Below the pieces are notes generated by a model. That model was not told the DNA's origin. It made no database searches and saw only the letters and a list, made by a program, of their open reading frames with translations. 64,000 bases of DNA. Source: Cladophialophora immunda. Lineage: Eukaryota > Ascomycota > Eurotiomycetes > Chaetothyriales > Herpotrichiellaceae. Made by a program: the position numbers and the translations under genes. Positions within the stretch are counted from its first letter, which is position 1. The number at the start of each line of letters is the position of its first letter. The stretch covers positions 496,001-560,000 of the forward strand of contig NW_015622548.1 of assembly GCF_000835495.1 (NCBI RefSeq). Reading direction: 5' to 3'. Shown in pieces: positions 32,004 through 42,061 of the stretch.

Positions 32004-33692
32004 TCATCTGGACCAAGCTCCCTGGCTGAGCGAAAGCAACCCCTGTACGCAGTCGAGTTCTTCACCCTTGGCCTTCTCTTTGGTCGGGGATTCACCACTG
32101 CCAAGTCCTTCTTCAGGACGATGGCGTGAGGCATTAACATCCGGGAATGTCATCTGCTCATTTTCCTGCAGGACCGGCCGGTGACATGTACTGGGCTGGG
32201 TTCTGCGCAAGGGATGCTCCGACATTCTGGTCCCGGGAGCCCAGTTCTCTTTGTCTGAGTCTCCGGACGGTGACCGGACGTGGCCATGAAGAGGCTTCGA
32301 CTTGCCACTTGACGGGTCTGCCGATGTACCCAGGCCTTGCAAACGTCCCAGCGAGGATTGGGCGCGAGACAACTTCGGCCTGCCTTCCTTCACTGTTGCC
32401 CGGCGAGCATTGGTCTTGGACAAAGACGGACTGAGTGCCTGCAAACGCGGCTTGAAACTGTTTGATCGGATGAGGTTGATGGCACTGACAGCAGATCCCG
32501 CGCTTTCCGCTTCAGCCTGGGCCGAAAGCGCATCTTTTGTCTTACTGTCGCAATAAAACTCCCAAGTCCTGGCGTCACGGGACCGACCAAATCCTGCTCC
32601 AATGCTCTTGAATCCTGCCCCCTGAACGCTGTCGCGGAAAACCTCGACTCCATTCATAGCACTCTTGCTGCGGACCAAGGACGCCTTTTGCCTGTTATGT
32701 ACGGTTGGAGTTGGGGCACGTGGCTTTTCGGGGGATGGCGTGGGCTCATTGTTCGTCCTGATCTTGACAGCTCCATCCACAGTCATTGCAAGCCGCACAA
32801 AACTGGACACTCTCACCAGAGGAGCCTTAGAGAGAGTGGCTTCCCCAGTCTCTCCTTGCCCCTCTAGCCGGGGACTAGGAGGCGTTGCACCAGTCATCTC
32901 ATCATGATCTCTCTTTCTGGCACTTCCATGCTCACTGCCAACATCCGACTGTCCGTCACAACTCTCAGCCACGTTCTTTTGACTTTCACTTTGAAATGGC
33001 ATCCCGACGGTCAACACGCCCTTTTCAATGCTGGATGGCGGTGTGCTTCCTCCGATTGTTTCCTGTGAGCTTTGCTTGAGGCTTGCATCGTCCTCTGGAG
33101 GTGTTGGATTGAGAAGATCATGGATGCTTGAGCCTCTCGAGGTAGGTCGGTTGATAGGCTCAATAGGCGCTAGAGATGAGTTTGGTAGGGACATAGAGGC
33201 AGAAAGATCTTCGGGGACAGGAGACGAGCTCATCTGGGGAGGAACAGGGCTGGCATTACTGTTGCGGAGATGGGCAACGAGCTCATGCGGCTGCAATGGT
33301 TTGGACCGGCGACGGTCATTTTGGCGACGGTTCTGAAACCAAATCTATAGAATGGTCAGCTTACTCCATAGTGATTGCAGAAGGGGCGGTACCTGAACTT
33401 CTTTCTCCCCAAGGGCAACCCGGCTGACTATCAAGGCTCTTTCGGCCTTGTCTGGTTTGGAGTTCTTCTGGTATGCGGCCTCGAGGATGGCACAGTCCTG
33501 GGGGCTATAGATGGTCAGAAAGCATTGTTGGGGGCGAAGAGCGTGACTCAGGACAACCCACCTTGTTCGTTTTCTCTTTGCTTTCGCCGCTTGAGGTGTC
33601 GTGGAGGAAGACATATTATTAGGGTGGAGTTGGATGTTATAAGGAGCGTGCTGAGGCGCTGGCTCGGTCACATCGCGTGCATCTTGCCCCAT
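32004..33692 (-). CDS. Homeodomain transcription factor (Yox1-like)
   Basis: Three exons on the minus strand, 33692-33562, 33504-33393 and 33344-32004, give 527 aa. Introns are 57 nt (GTGGGT to CTATAG) and 48 nt (GTACCG, GCTGAC, CTATAG), and both interrupt the homeodomain. The domain spans about residues 38-97: a basic arm KAKRKRTSPQD, helix LEAAYQKNSKPDKAERALI, then VALGEKEVQIWFQNRRQNDR, the recognition helix having the Trp, Phe, Asn and Arg of classical homeodomains. This resembles fungal Yox1-type factors, which in yeast repress M/G1 genes. The remaining 430 residues are disordered, Ser/Pro-rich, with many possible phosphorylation sites and a short DSDKENW motif late in the protein. Target genes are unknown. 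The start is the first ATG that keeps the domain complete. Confidence 0.9.
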
Positions 33693-35717
33693 GGTCAGAA
33701 CCTGCAAAGCAAGGGGAGCGCAGGGAACAGACAGAGAGAGAACGAGAGCAGAGTCGCGACAGCAAAACAAAATGTAAAGTGGTGTATTTCCCTCCGCGCC
33801 GCGGCTTGAAGGCGCGTCACGGCTTGCCAAGAGAATGAGATCAACTCGACCCACTGGTACCGCCATCAACCATCCCATCACCATCGTCCTCACCATCAAC
33901 CCTCAACCGGTTTCCTCTCCTTCAGAGTCTCAAGACCCAGCACTCATCGCAACAAGATCAACACCAGCAATGTGTTAGTGATGTCTCGAGGATTCACGCC
34001 ATGATCCCTCCCAACCTCCGCGGCGTCTCGCCCTTCACATTCTACGAAGAGACAGAACAACGTCATTTCACACCTGGTTCTCGCCCCTTCCTCCCACTCC
34101 TCCCCATCCTTCCCATGGAGATAGCAGCCCAAAACTTCCAAAACTTTGACTGTTATGCCCTCTTGTGTATCTGTCAGCCCGCCCCCAGAACCTGGCCCCG
34201 TATGTGGTGTCGGTCCAGAGATTATTAATGCGTTACCTCACAATTCATCAGGGTGCCTCCTTCGATCAGCCCTATCGCGACGAATACGCGAGATAACGTG
34301 ACCCGTCACAGGCAGGTGCCGAGGTCGAGCGCAATTCCTCTCCTAGATTTCGGCTTCGAAACATTTTGACACCGAGTGCCACAAAGCTTGCGCGACGGAC
34401 GGAAAGGTTGTTAAGCTTGTCTTCAGCTAAGATCCCAGCCGTTTCAAGAAGAGAATTGCCTATGGCGGCGATTGCGACGTTGATCTCGGATGCTCCGCAA
34501 AGCTGTCATGGACGATGACGACTTCCACCTTTGGCTTACACTCGTCCGCCGAGCTCGCGTGCAGTATCTCTATTTTCCCTGGTGCCCAAGGCAAGTCGTA
34601 CCGATCCCGAGATTCGAACGTTATTTTACGCCCAGCCCAACGGAAGCGTGAGCTCCCAGAGCTTTGCGGAGGAGCAAATCCCACCGCGGCCGGCTTGCGC
34701 TCTTTGGCGCTCCCTCGAGTGGTATGAGGTCGCAACAGGCAGCAAATTCCCTTGTTTCCATCAAGTTCACTAAAGATTACGAGTCAGCAAGTCAGAATGA
34801 TCATACGGCTGAAGAGGGTCCTCGCATTGCGGGATGGACCCATGGTCATTCCCACGGCGGGCCTGATAGGGCTGACAAACCTCGCCTGGTCTGGGTCCAG
34901 AATACCACTAGCCTCTACCATTGTTGCACCAACCGCTTCGTACAGTTTAAGCCTCGATCAAAGGGCAGAGATCCGTCGCGATACAACTGTGCAGAACCTC
35001 AAACCTCGGCATGCTCCTGCAGAATCACTTGCGTGTGTAATTTCCACCAATCGTGGCGTTGCTTCTTGCAAAGATGCGACAATTGTTTGTTCTCGAAGTC
35101 TTGCCTCGACTGTTAATCTTCCTCCGGGTGGATGCTTTTTGCCTGCCTGTTTGAAATGCATTGCATCGCGGACCACGGATTCTTCTTCTTCCTCCTCCCA
35201 CCACCACCACCGAATGCCCAAAGTTTGCTGGGGACATCCACTCGCGCGTGACGGCTGGAACGACTCATCCTTCGCAGACTTCCTTCGATGCCTACTCCTC
35301 TGCCTAGCATGACTCTAAGGACAGCCACTATCATTGGCAAGGAGCGATCGAGAACTTCTGTCCCTGTCTGCCTTGTGTAGCGTCGTGGTCCCCTTCCCCC
35401 CGGATCTAGGCCTCATTGGTGGTCTATTCCCATTCTCTGGGTCCACCACCTGGGCCTTAATACTCCTGCTTGACCCTATCCTGGCTGAGAGATCAACTTA
35501 TATTCACCCGTCATCCACTGACATATACACACTTAGCCAGGCAGCTTAGGCGTCATCCAACTACATACATGCGCTTGCATAAATGCACAATCTCCTGATA
35601 TTGCTGTGATTGATTTGACTCACTGCAGCATAGTCACCTTGCCACGATGCCGATCTCTGGCAAATATATGTCCAAATGTTTGAAACCAGACAACATCCTC
35701 CTGGGCACAGCGCAGCC
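33693..35717. other. Two-kilobase divergent intergenic region
   Basis: Between the homeodomain gene (minus) and the NmrA-like gene (plus). Several frames exist, such as 34752-35312 on plus and one at about 34240-34500 on minus that needs an unseen intron. None has a motif I trust, so no gene is called. Probably promoters for both flanking genes. Confidence 0.45.
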
Positions 35718-36868
35718 ATGATCAAAGTCGCGGTCGTCGGCACCAATGGGTTGGCGCAGTACATTGCCAACAGTATAGCGACGCAAACCTCCCATCAGTT
35801 TATCATCCTGTCTCGAAGGGTATGTGAACGTCCTCCTATTTGTTAGCGGGTGACTGATGAACGAAGCCTAGTCCAGGTCTGACAGCAAGAGGATGGCAGG
35901 TGCTTCAAGTAAGTCGCCCGTCCAATCTCACCATGTATAACGTCGTGGGAAGAGGATGCCTACCTGAATATCCTCACACACGACCCTATCATCAGAGAAA
36001 TCACATTCACTAACTGCGTCGTGGACCAGGTCGACTACTCCAATCCTTCAGACCTCAAGTTCAAACTAGCCGGCGTCGACACAGTCATCTCTACCGTCAG
36101 CGGCAATGCCCAACTTGCTCTGATTGACGCGGCAGCAGCAGCACACGTCCGTCGCTTTGTCCCCTCCGAGTTTGGGGGACCTCCTTCTCTGAGGCCACAA
36201 AACGATCTTCTCGACAACAGTCGCCGCGCAGCCATTCTTCGGCTCCATCAACATGAACCTTCGGGCATGCGCTTTACCGTCTTTACGTGCGGCGTCCTCT
36301 ACGAGAGGTTCGCACCTGGCGGGATGGCGGCCTCACAAATCGGGCTGCGAAGTAACATCGGGCAGGAGGGAGACTATCTGATGGACTTCCGCCGAAGACG
36401 GGCACAGGTCCCTTACCTCAACAGCGCCGGGCAGCCTGCGACAATTTGCATGACTTCGGCTGCTGATGTTGCAAGGTTTGTGGTCGCAGCCCTGGACCTG
36501 CCTTCATGGCCGAGGGAATTCCGCCTGCGCGGTGAGCGACTCAGCGTACGAGACGTAGTTGCCATAGCTGAAGAGATCCAAGGTACGCTTCAGCCACTCC
36601 GAAGACCTTGCAACAAACACGGATCGCAGACTGACTATTTGTAGGCCGGCCATTTGAGGTCTCGGGCCACACCAGGAGTTCGCTACAAGACGCATTGACC
36701 TATGCCCGAGCCGTAGGAGACCAAGCGCGAGAGACTCGAGTTCATCATTTGATTGCCACCGCTGAAGGCCGCTATGACTTTGTTAACACCAATCTCAACC
36801 AGCTTGTGGCAGTCCATCCGGAGAGCTTCCGCGACTGGCTCTTGCGTGTATGGTCGTCTGCCACTTAA
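35718..36868 (+). CDS. NmrA-like / isoflavone reductase-like NAD(P)-binding protein
   Basis: Four exons, 35718-35819, 35867-35908, 36030-36582 and 36645-36868, give 306 aa. Introns of 47, 121 and 62 nt begin GTATGT, GTAAGT and GTACGC. The second exon is only 14 codons; its 3' splice site is ACGAAG, not the nearby CCTAG, because only that keeps the frame. The N terminus is a Rossmann strand-loop (VAVVGTNGLAQYIANSI). GVDTVISTVSGNAQLALIDAA and HVRRFVPSEFGGPPSLRPQN follow, typical of NmrA/isoflavone-reductase atypical short-chain dehydrogenases. The C-terminal part is the usual helical substrate cap. Members are NADPH-dependent reductases or redox-sensing regulators; which applies is not clear. 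A dehydrogenase gene follows on the same strand. Confidence 0.87.
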
Positions 36869-37723
36869 GACACAATGGAGAGAGGACAGTTCTGGTAGAA
36901 GGAGATTTGTCAGAGGATATTCTGCCTCGTATACAACACGAGGCCCGTTGTGCGATCTGGGGAGCTGTTGCACCAACTAGGGCTCGATTTTCATGGGCCA
37001 GTTGGCGTACGAGACTGCGTCCAAATTCGGACGCCAGCACGGACAGATGACCGAGCCAACGCCGACTATTACCAATGAAGCACTCCAGAAACGGCATTTG
37101 GATCGAGGCCCGATGCCCATATCAAGCTCTTGCACGCAGCAGCGGATTTATTCCCCTTGTCCCACTGTTCCGTTCCAGGGGGACGACTGGCCGAGGTAAT
37201 ATTGGTTTGCGGCGACAGACGGTCCCACCTCGACGTCCCTCCACACAAAGCTACGTTCGGGTATCTTTGGACGACTCATTCCCCTCGCCCGCCATGGCCT
37301 TGCTTGCTCTCATCACCTACGAGCCCCATTTCCAGACACAGTTTGCTTATTAAAGCCTGCTCTACTCCGGGGGAACCCTTTTCTTTTCTGTTGGGCCGGG
37401 CCAACCTTCATTCCGGGCCGCGGCCGTATGCCCACGACTTTTGTCGATTTGTACCGAGTATTCTAGATATTTAGGGCTAATGATATCATGAGAACGTCAT
37501 CCTGTGCTATCGCTTTTCACGCTGGAACATAGTCATCTCAAACTTTTACACTTTCAGATACTAGCAACCGTACGAGTAGACCCTGGTCACGTTCAACTTT
37601 ACTCCCCTCAAAGACTAGGTACGGCGTGCCCATCGGCACTCCTGTCGCGCTGACAAAAGCTGATCCGAGAATTGTTCCAGACTTGATCCGACTGAAGGGT
37701 GCCCAAGTTCAAAAGATTTCAGG
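36869..37723. other. Intergenic region
   Basis: Spacer between two plus-strand oxidoreductase genes. No supported gene. The frames here are short and lack motifs. Confidence 0.5.
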
Positions 37724-38876
37724 ATGAAGGCGGTCGTGATCAAGGGCAATGACGCCTACGTCGACCGGGACCGTCCCCTGCCCAAACTGCGTGACGACTA
37801 CATCCTCGTCAAGACGGTCGCCGTGGCCCTCAACCCCACCGACTGGAAGCACGCCGCCTTTGGCCTTGCCGCCGACGGCTGTCTGTCGGGGTGTGATTTC
37901 TCCGGGGTCGTCGAGGAGGTTGGTCCCGCCGTGACCAAGTCGTACACCAAGGGCGACCGCGTCGCCGGGGTCGCCCACGGTGGCAATGCGGTGCAGCCGG
38001 AGGACGGCGCCTTCGCCGAGTACGTCGTCGCCAAGGGGGACATCCAACTGAAGATCCCGGACTCGCTGGGCTTTGAGGCGGCGGCGACCATGCCGCTGGG
38101 CATCACCACCGTCATGCAAGGGCTGTATCAAAAGGCCCTGAAGCTCAATTGGCCCACCGACCCGATCAAGGAGAAGACTTGGATTCTCATCTACGGAGGC
38201 AGCACCGCCACGGGCGCCCTAGGCATCCAGTTCGCCAAGCTGTGAGTTCTGTTGAATCCCCCTCCCCATAACCCATTACCACCACCGCCATCCTCCCCCC
38301 CCACCAAAAACCACTTCTAACGCTTTCTGGACCCATTTGTCCCGAATCAGGTCCGGGTACACGGTGATCACGACCTGCTCGCCCCGCAACTTCGACTACG
38401 TCAAGTCCCTGGGCGCCAGCTCCGTCTTCGATTACAACGACGCGCAGGCGCCGGCCCGGATCCGCGAGCTGACCGCCAACCAGCTCAAGCTCGCGTGGGA
38501 CACGATCAGCGAGAAGCCGAGCGCGCAGTTCTGCGCCGACGCCCTCTCCAGCGACGCGGGTTGCAAATACGGCTCCATCCTCCAGGTCGCGCCGCCGCGC
38601 GACGACGTCGAGGGCGTGACCACGCTCATGTACACCATCTTCGGCGAGCCCTTCCAGTTCGGCCCGCACGAGTTCCCCGCCGTGGGCGAGGACTTTGCCT
38701 ACGCCAAGAAGTTCATGGCCATGGTCGAGGGCCTGCTCGCCGAGGGGAAGCTCCGGGCGCACAAGGACACGGTCGGCCAGGGCGGGCTGGACGGCGTGTT
38801 GAAGGGCATGCAGGACATGAAGAGCGGGAAGGTCAGCGGGGAGAAGTTGGTGTATCGCGTCGCGGAGACGCCGTAG
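37724..38876 (+). CDS. Medium-chain dehydrogenase/reductase (ToxD/LovC-like enoyl-reductase family)
   Basis: Two exons, 37724-38241 and 38351-38876, give 347 aa; the 109-nt intron starts GTGAGT, has TCTAAC and ends ATCAG. The N-terminal GroES-like domain starts MKAVVIKGNDAYVDRD and includes VALNPTDWKHAAFG, the signature of this fungal group; GCDFSGVVEEVG follows. The nucleotide-binding fold has ILIYGGSTATGALGIQFAK and GYTVITTCSPRNFDYVKSLGA. The cysteines and histidines of a catalytic zinc site are missing, as in quinone and enoyl reductases. Members include stand-alone reductases and trans-acting partners of polyketide synthases; no synthase gene lies in the window, so a general NADPH-dependent reductase is the safer call. 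GC content is higher in this gene than around it. Confidence 0.9.
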
Positions 38877-39386
38877 AGGTCATGACCACCCAACCCCACC
38901 CCCTTCTTTGTTGGACCTTGTGAAGAGAGAGGCCTTGGAATGGGGGAAAAAATAATAGCACCTCTGATGGTGATGTTGTGAAGTGGTAAACTGGTCAACA
39001 ACAAGCCGTTCTTGACCCAATCAACTTGTTAATATGCAGGTAGCCTTGGCTACGAATGCGTCGACTCGTTCCTCGAGGATCGCATCCTCTCGCACTGGTA
39101 TAATACACCTCAAAGACAGGTGCCAAGAATATCACCATACCGTGATCTTGGAAACGAACCACAAAGCCCTTCTCACCAGGTTTCTGTTGCTTGCTTTCAA
39201 TCCAAAAACCATGCCGCCGCCCTTCTATGGTTCCCCAACCCCAATCTTCGCGCTCAATGCACGCAAAGTGAGGAAATGTCCGTCTAAATCCCATAACATC
39301 ATCACGACGCCCAAACCACAGTAAACCAAACGCTGCCATGCAACTCGAACCACTCCATCAACTCGCAACTCGGCGTCCGCCGTTCT
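38877..39386. other. Convergent intergenic region
   Basis: Holds the 3' ends of the dehydrogenase (plus) and the Cld1-like gene (minus). Nothing else seen. Confidence 0.6.
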
Positions 39387-41291
39387 CTACCCCATTCTCC
39401 CTTTCTCCCTCAAAGTTCGTCTCCGCACATCTTCCATCTCCGCGAGGATCACCTCATTAAACTCGTCCGGCCCATCCAGATACAAATGATGTCCCGCGTT
39501 CTTGATGATGACAACCTTCGCAGACCCGTGGTCGCGGTCCCTCTCCTCCAGCGGGGCGGCAGCCAGAGCGCGGGCGGTTTCGGCATCAATTTTCTTCTTT
39601 GCAGCGTACCCTCCTGAGACGTCCATCCAGTCGTTTTCGCCGTACATGAGCACGACCGGAATTCCTCTTTCTCGCGCCACATCTTGTAGGGTAGAGGATG
39701 GTGTGGATGATGAAGTAGTGTCGTTTTGCGCAGCTGAAGATGATCCCGGATATTGCTTCAGCTGGCCCTCTTCATTGATCTCGTGTGTGGACGCGGTAAG
39801 AGGTTGTCTCCCCACAGCTCCAATCCGTCTGATCAATGGACTCCTCGCAAATGCTCCGGGAGCCAAGATATAGGCGAGCGCATATTCCCCGCTGCCTCTC
39901 AGCCGGAATAAAGAGTAGCTGTAATCATGTAACGCCAAGGCCTCCTCGGGAGGGAGATGAGAGAAGCGCCGAGATGTCCAGCCTGAGACGAGACGAGGGC
40001 CCAGGGGGCCGGACCACCGAACAAAGCTGAACGGGGAGATATTCGCGTCCCAGAGGTAGGTGAGCCATTTCGGTAGAGGGCGGCGTGGGGGCGGCGTCGA
40101 GTTTTCTTCGGAAGACGAATTTTCTGTTGACGAGCTCTCTTTCACGGGGAGGCGGTTGGGGTTGGGGTTTTGCCTCAGCTGCCCTTCCTTCTCTGCCTGC
40201 TTCCGGCCGTTGAATAATTTGTTGTTGTCGGCGGTCGTGTTTCCTGTTTCGCTATCTTGATCCTGAGCGACTCCATTCTGTACCGTCGAGTCTGGCGGAG
40301 GGGGCATAGCCGCGTGCGTGGCGTAAGGATCCTCTGGGATCCCCACGGGGCTCGCCAGAATCAATTTGTTCAGTCTGCCAGGATATTTCAACGCATAACA
40401 CACGGCCATATATCCCCCCATGCTGTGGCCCATGAGCGTCATTTTGTCGATCTTCTTCTTCACTCGCCACTCCTCTAACGAGTCAATAAACCAATCTTCG
40501 GCCTCGGTTATTTGTGCCTCCCTCGTCTTGGACTTTAACTTGAACGGTGGTCTCGAGCTGCGGCCCATGCCGAGCATATCTAAGGCGTAGAGTTGCCACC
40601 CCGGAGCGCGGGAGAGAGGCTCAAAGTTCTTGTAGAAGAAACCTAGACCGGCCCCGTAGCCGTGCAAGATGACCAGGTTATGCTCCGGATCGCCCTCCTC
40701 AGGGACATTGCGCACAACTGAGAACTCGTTTAATGCGCGGTTTTTCCCGGAGAGGGGGACCAGGCGAGAGTGCCACGTCCGAGGACCGTATGGATCTGTG
40801 AGCGAGTTCGTGGAGGTGGTGGCTTCTGGAGAGGCGGTCTTGTCTATGGTGACGGTGGAGTTGTTCTGTGAGGGTGGCGCCGAGCCTGTCTTTGCATGCG
40901 TGGGAGGTTGCTGCAAATGGGGAACGAATGACAGTACGCGGTGTTCGGCTTGAGCGGCGGGCAGGGCGCTCCACCATTGTGAGAAGCCTTGCTTGTAGGA
41001 CAGAGGGAAGAGGCCCTCGATGCGAGACCTTCGCGGGTTCTCAGCTTTGGCGCGTTGGGAAGCGAGGGGACTCCGCTGGGTGCGAGACTGCACCTCGCTG
41101 TCGGAATCGGCCACCGCGGCAGAGGCGGACATGACGGGCGGATGGTGGGAGGTGGGAGGCAGATTGAGGTCTTCAGGGTCGGGTGAGAGAGGCGCCGATG
41201 TTGTAGAGGACTGGAATCGCCGAGGGTAAGTGATGGGAGATCGGGGGGCTGCCTCTAGGAGTGGAAGGGCTGAGGGTAGAGTCCGTCTCAT
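39387..41291 (-). CDS. Alpha/beta hydrolase, Cld1/Ict1/ABHD4-5-like (probable mitochondrial lipid deacylase)
   Basis: Single exon, 634 aa from the first in-frame ATG (MRRTLPSALPLL). The N-terminal 35 residues are rich in Arg, Ser and Pro with no acidic residue until about 38, like a mitochondrial presequence. The hydrolase core has NLVILHGYGAGLGFFYKNFE (oxyanion region), LYALDMLGMGRSSRP, the nucleophile elbow GHSMGG (about residues 288-293), and near the end the HHLYLDGPDEFNE box that includes the HxxxxD acyltransferase-like motif of the ABHD4/5 and Cld1 group. Yeast Cld1 removes acyl chains from cardiolipin. Between core and cap lie a long disordered Ser/Glu/Asn-rich insertion and a second Ser-rich one, both without counterpart in Cld1, so the protein is longer than usual. 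Divergent from a Spo7-like gene. Confidence 0.9.
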   Translation of the reverse strand: MRRTLPSALPLLEAAPRSPITYPRRFQSSTTSAPLSPDPEDLNLPPTSHHPPVMSASAAVADSDSEVQSRTQRSPLASQRAKAENPRRSRIEGLFPLSYKQGFSQWWSALPAAQAEHRVLSFVPHLQQPPTHAKTGSAPPSQNNSTVTIDKTASPEATTSTNSLTDPYGPRTWHSRLVPLSGKNRALNEFSVVRNVPEEGDPEHNLVILHGYGAGLGFFYKNFEPLSRAPGWQLYALDMLGMGRSSRPPFKLKSKTREAQITEAEDWFIDSLEEWRVKKKIDKMTLMGHSMGGYMAVCYALKYPGRLNKLILASPVGIPEDPYATHAAMPPPPDSTVQNGVAQDQDSETGNTTADNNKLFNGRKQAEKEGQLRQNPNPNRLPVKESSSTENSSSEENSTPPPRRPLPKWLTYLWDANISPFSFVRWSGPLGPRLVSGWTSRRFSHLPPEEALALHDYSYSLFRLRGSGEYALAYILAPGAFARSPLIRRIGAVGRQPLTASTHEINEEGQLKQYPGSSSAAQNDTTSSSTPSSTLQDVARERGIPVVLMYGENDWMDVSGGYAAKKKIDAETARALAAAPLEERDRDHGSAKVVIIKNAGHHLYLDGPDEFNEVILAEMEDVRRRTLREKGRMG

Positions 41292-42061
41292 ATATGAGAC
41301 ATTCACCACCAAGTGAAGCAGAGGAGCGCAGTCTATTTCAAGGAGATGACTGAAGGTCTGACATTAAAACTAGGCAGAAGCAATAATGCACCGTAAAAGC
41401 GAAATGAGCGTAATAGACCCCCCAGAGGCAGCGATAGATCCGAGATACAGGACGCAGAATTCTTTCGCTTGTCCGCATTCCTCGACGCCGACATCATAGA
41501 CACCCGGATGAAGATGCAGGGCGACAGCCACTCGGAGCTCGATTCTGCCGGTCCACGGCCCTTGGCCAATGTCGACCGCCCACCACTGCCACCAGCCCAC
41601 CAAACACCCATCAACACCCAGTCAGATGCTCCCACCACATGCACGCCGGAGTTAGCAGCTTCTCCATCTGAGTCCTTCGTCCGTTCTCGTGCAGACCCGG
41701 GTATGACAAGGTTGGAATCCTCAAAATTCGCTCCTGTGATTGTTTGCCAATACGGGGGAAGAGTCGACCAGCACGAGTAACTCCCTCGAGCGTTAATCTC
41801 GGTGCCTGGCGCTCGTCATCTCCTGCAGGAACCATCATGCGCGCTTCCTGACTCGAAACGGCGTTCCCGACCTAGCCTCGTCATTCCCGTCAAACCACCC
41901 TGCACGCGACAGTGACAGTGCGCAACATCACTTTACCTGAGGCTTGATGGTGTAGCAGTGGATGAGAGAACAGCACGCACAGCTCCTCACCTTCCTCCAT
42001 GGCACTGCAGTAATCCACGCCGAAGAACCTCCTCCCCTACCCACCACCGACGTCCTCGAGG
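41292..42061. promoter_or_regulatory. Divergent promoter region of Cld1-like and Spo7-like genes
   Basis: A 770-bp region separates the two start codons of oppositely transcribed lipid-metabolism genes. It has no supported coding frame and must contain both promoters. I see no single palindrome or known operator that would prove co-regulation. Confidence 0.55.

Noticed and set aside
34240..34735. Minus-strand pieces near the homeodomain gene that could be part of another STAND or hydrolase relic
   Set aside because: The open stretch lacks a start, its joining intron has no matching phases, and the similarity is too weak to name.
34752..35312. 186-aa plus-strand frame
   Set aside because: Irregular composition, no motif, no splice support; could be chance in a 2-kb spacer.
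38187..38762. 191-aa minus-strand frame over the dehydrogenase
   Set aside because: It is antisense to a well-supported enzyme in GC-rich DNA and has no motif.
35718..38876. Secondary-metabolite gene cluster
   Set aside because: No polyketide synthase, peptide synthetase, terpene cyclase, transporter or cluster regulator is present in the flanking genes.
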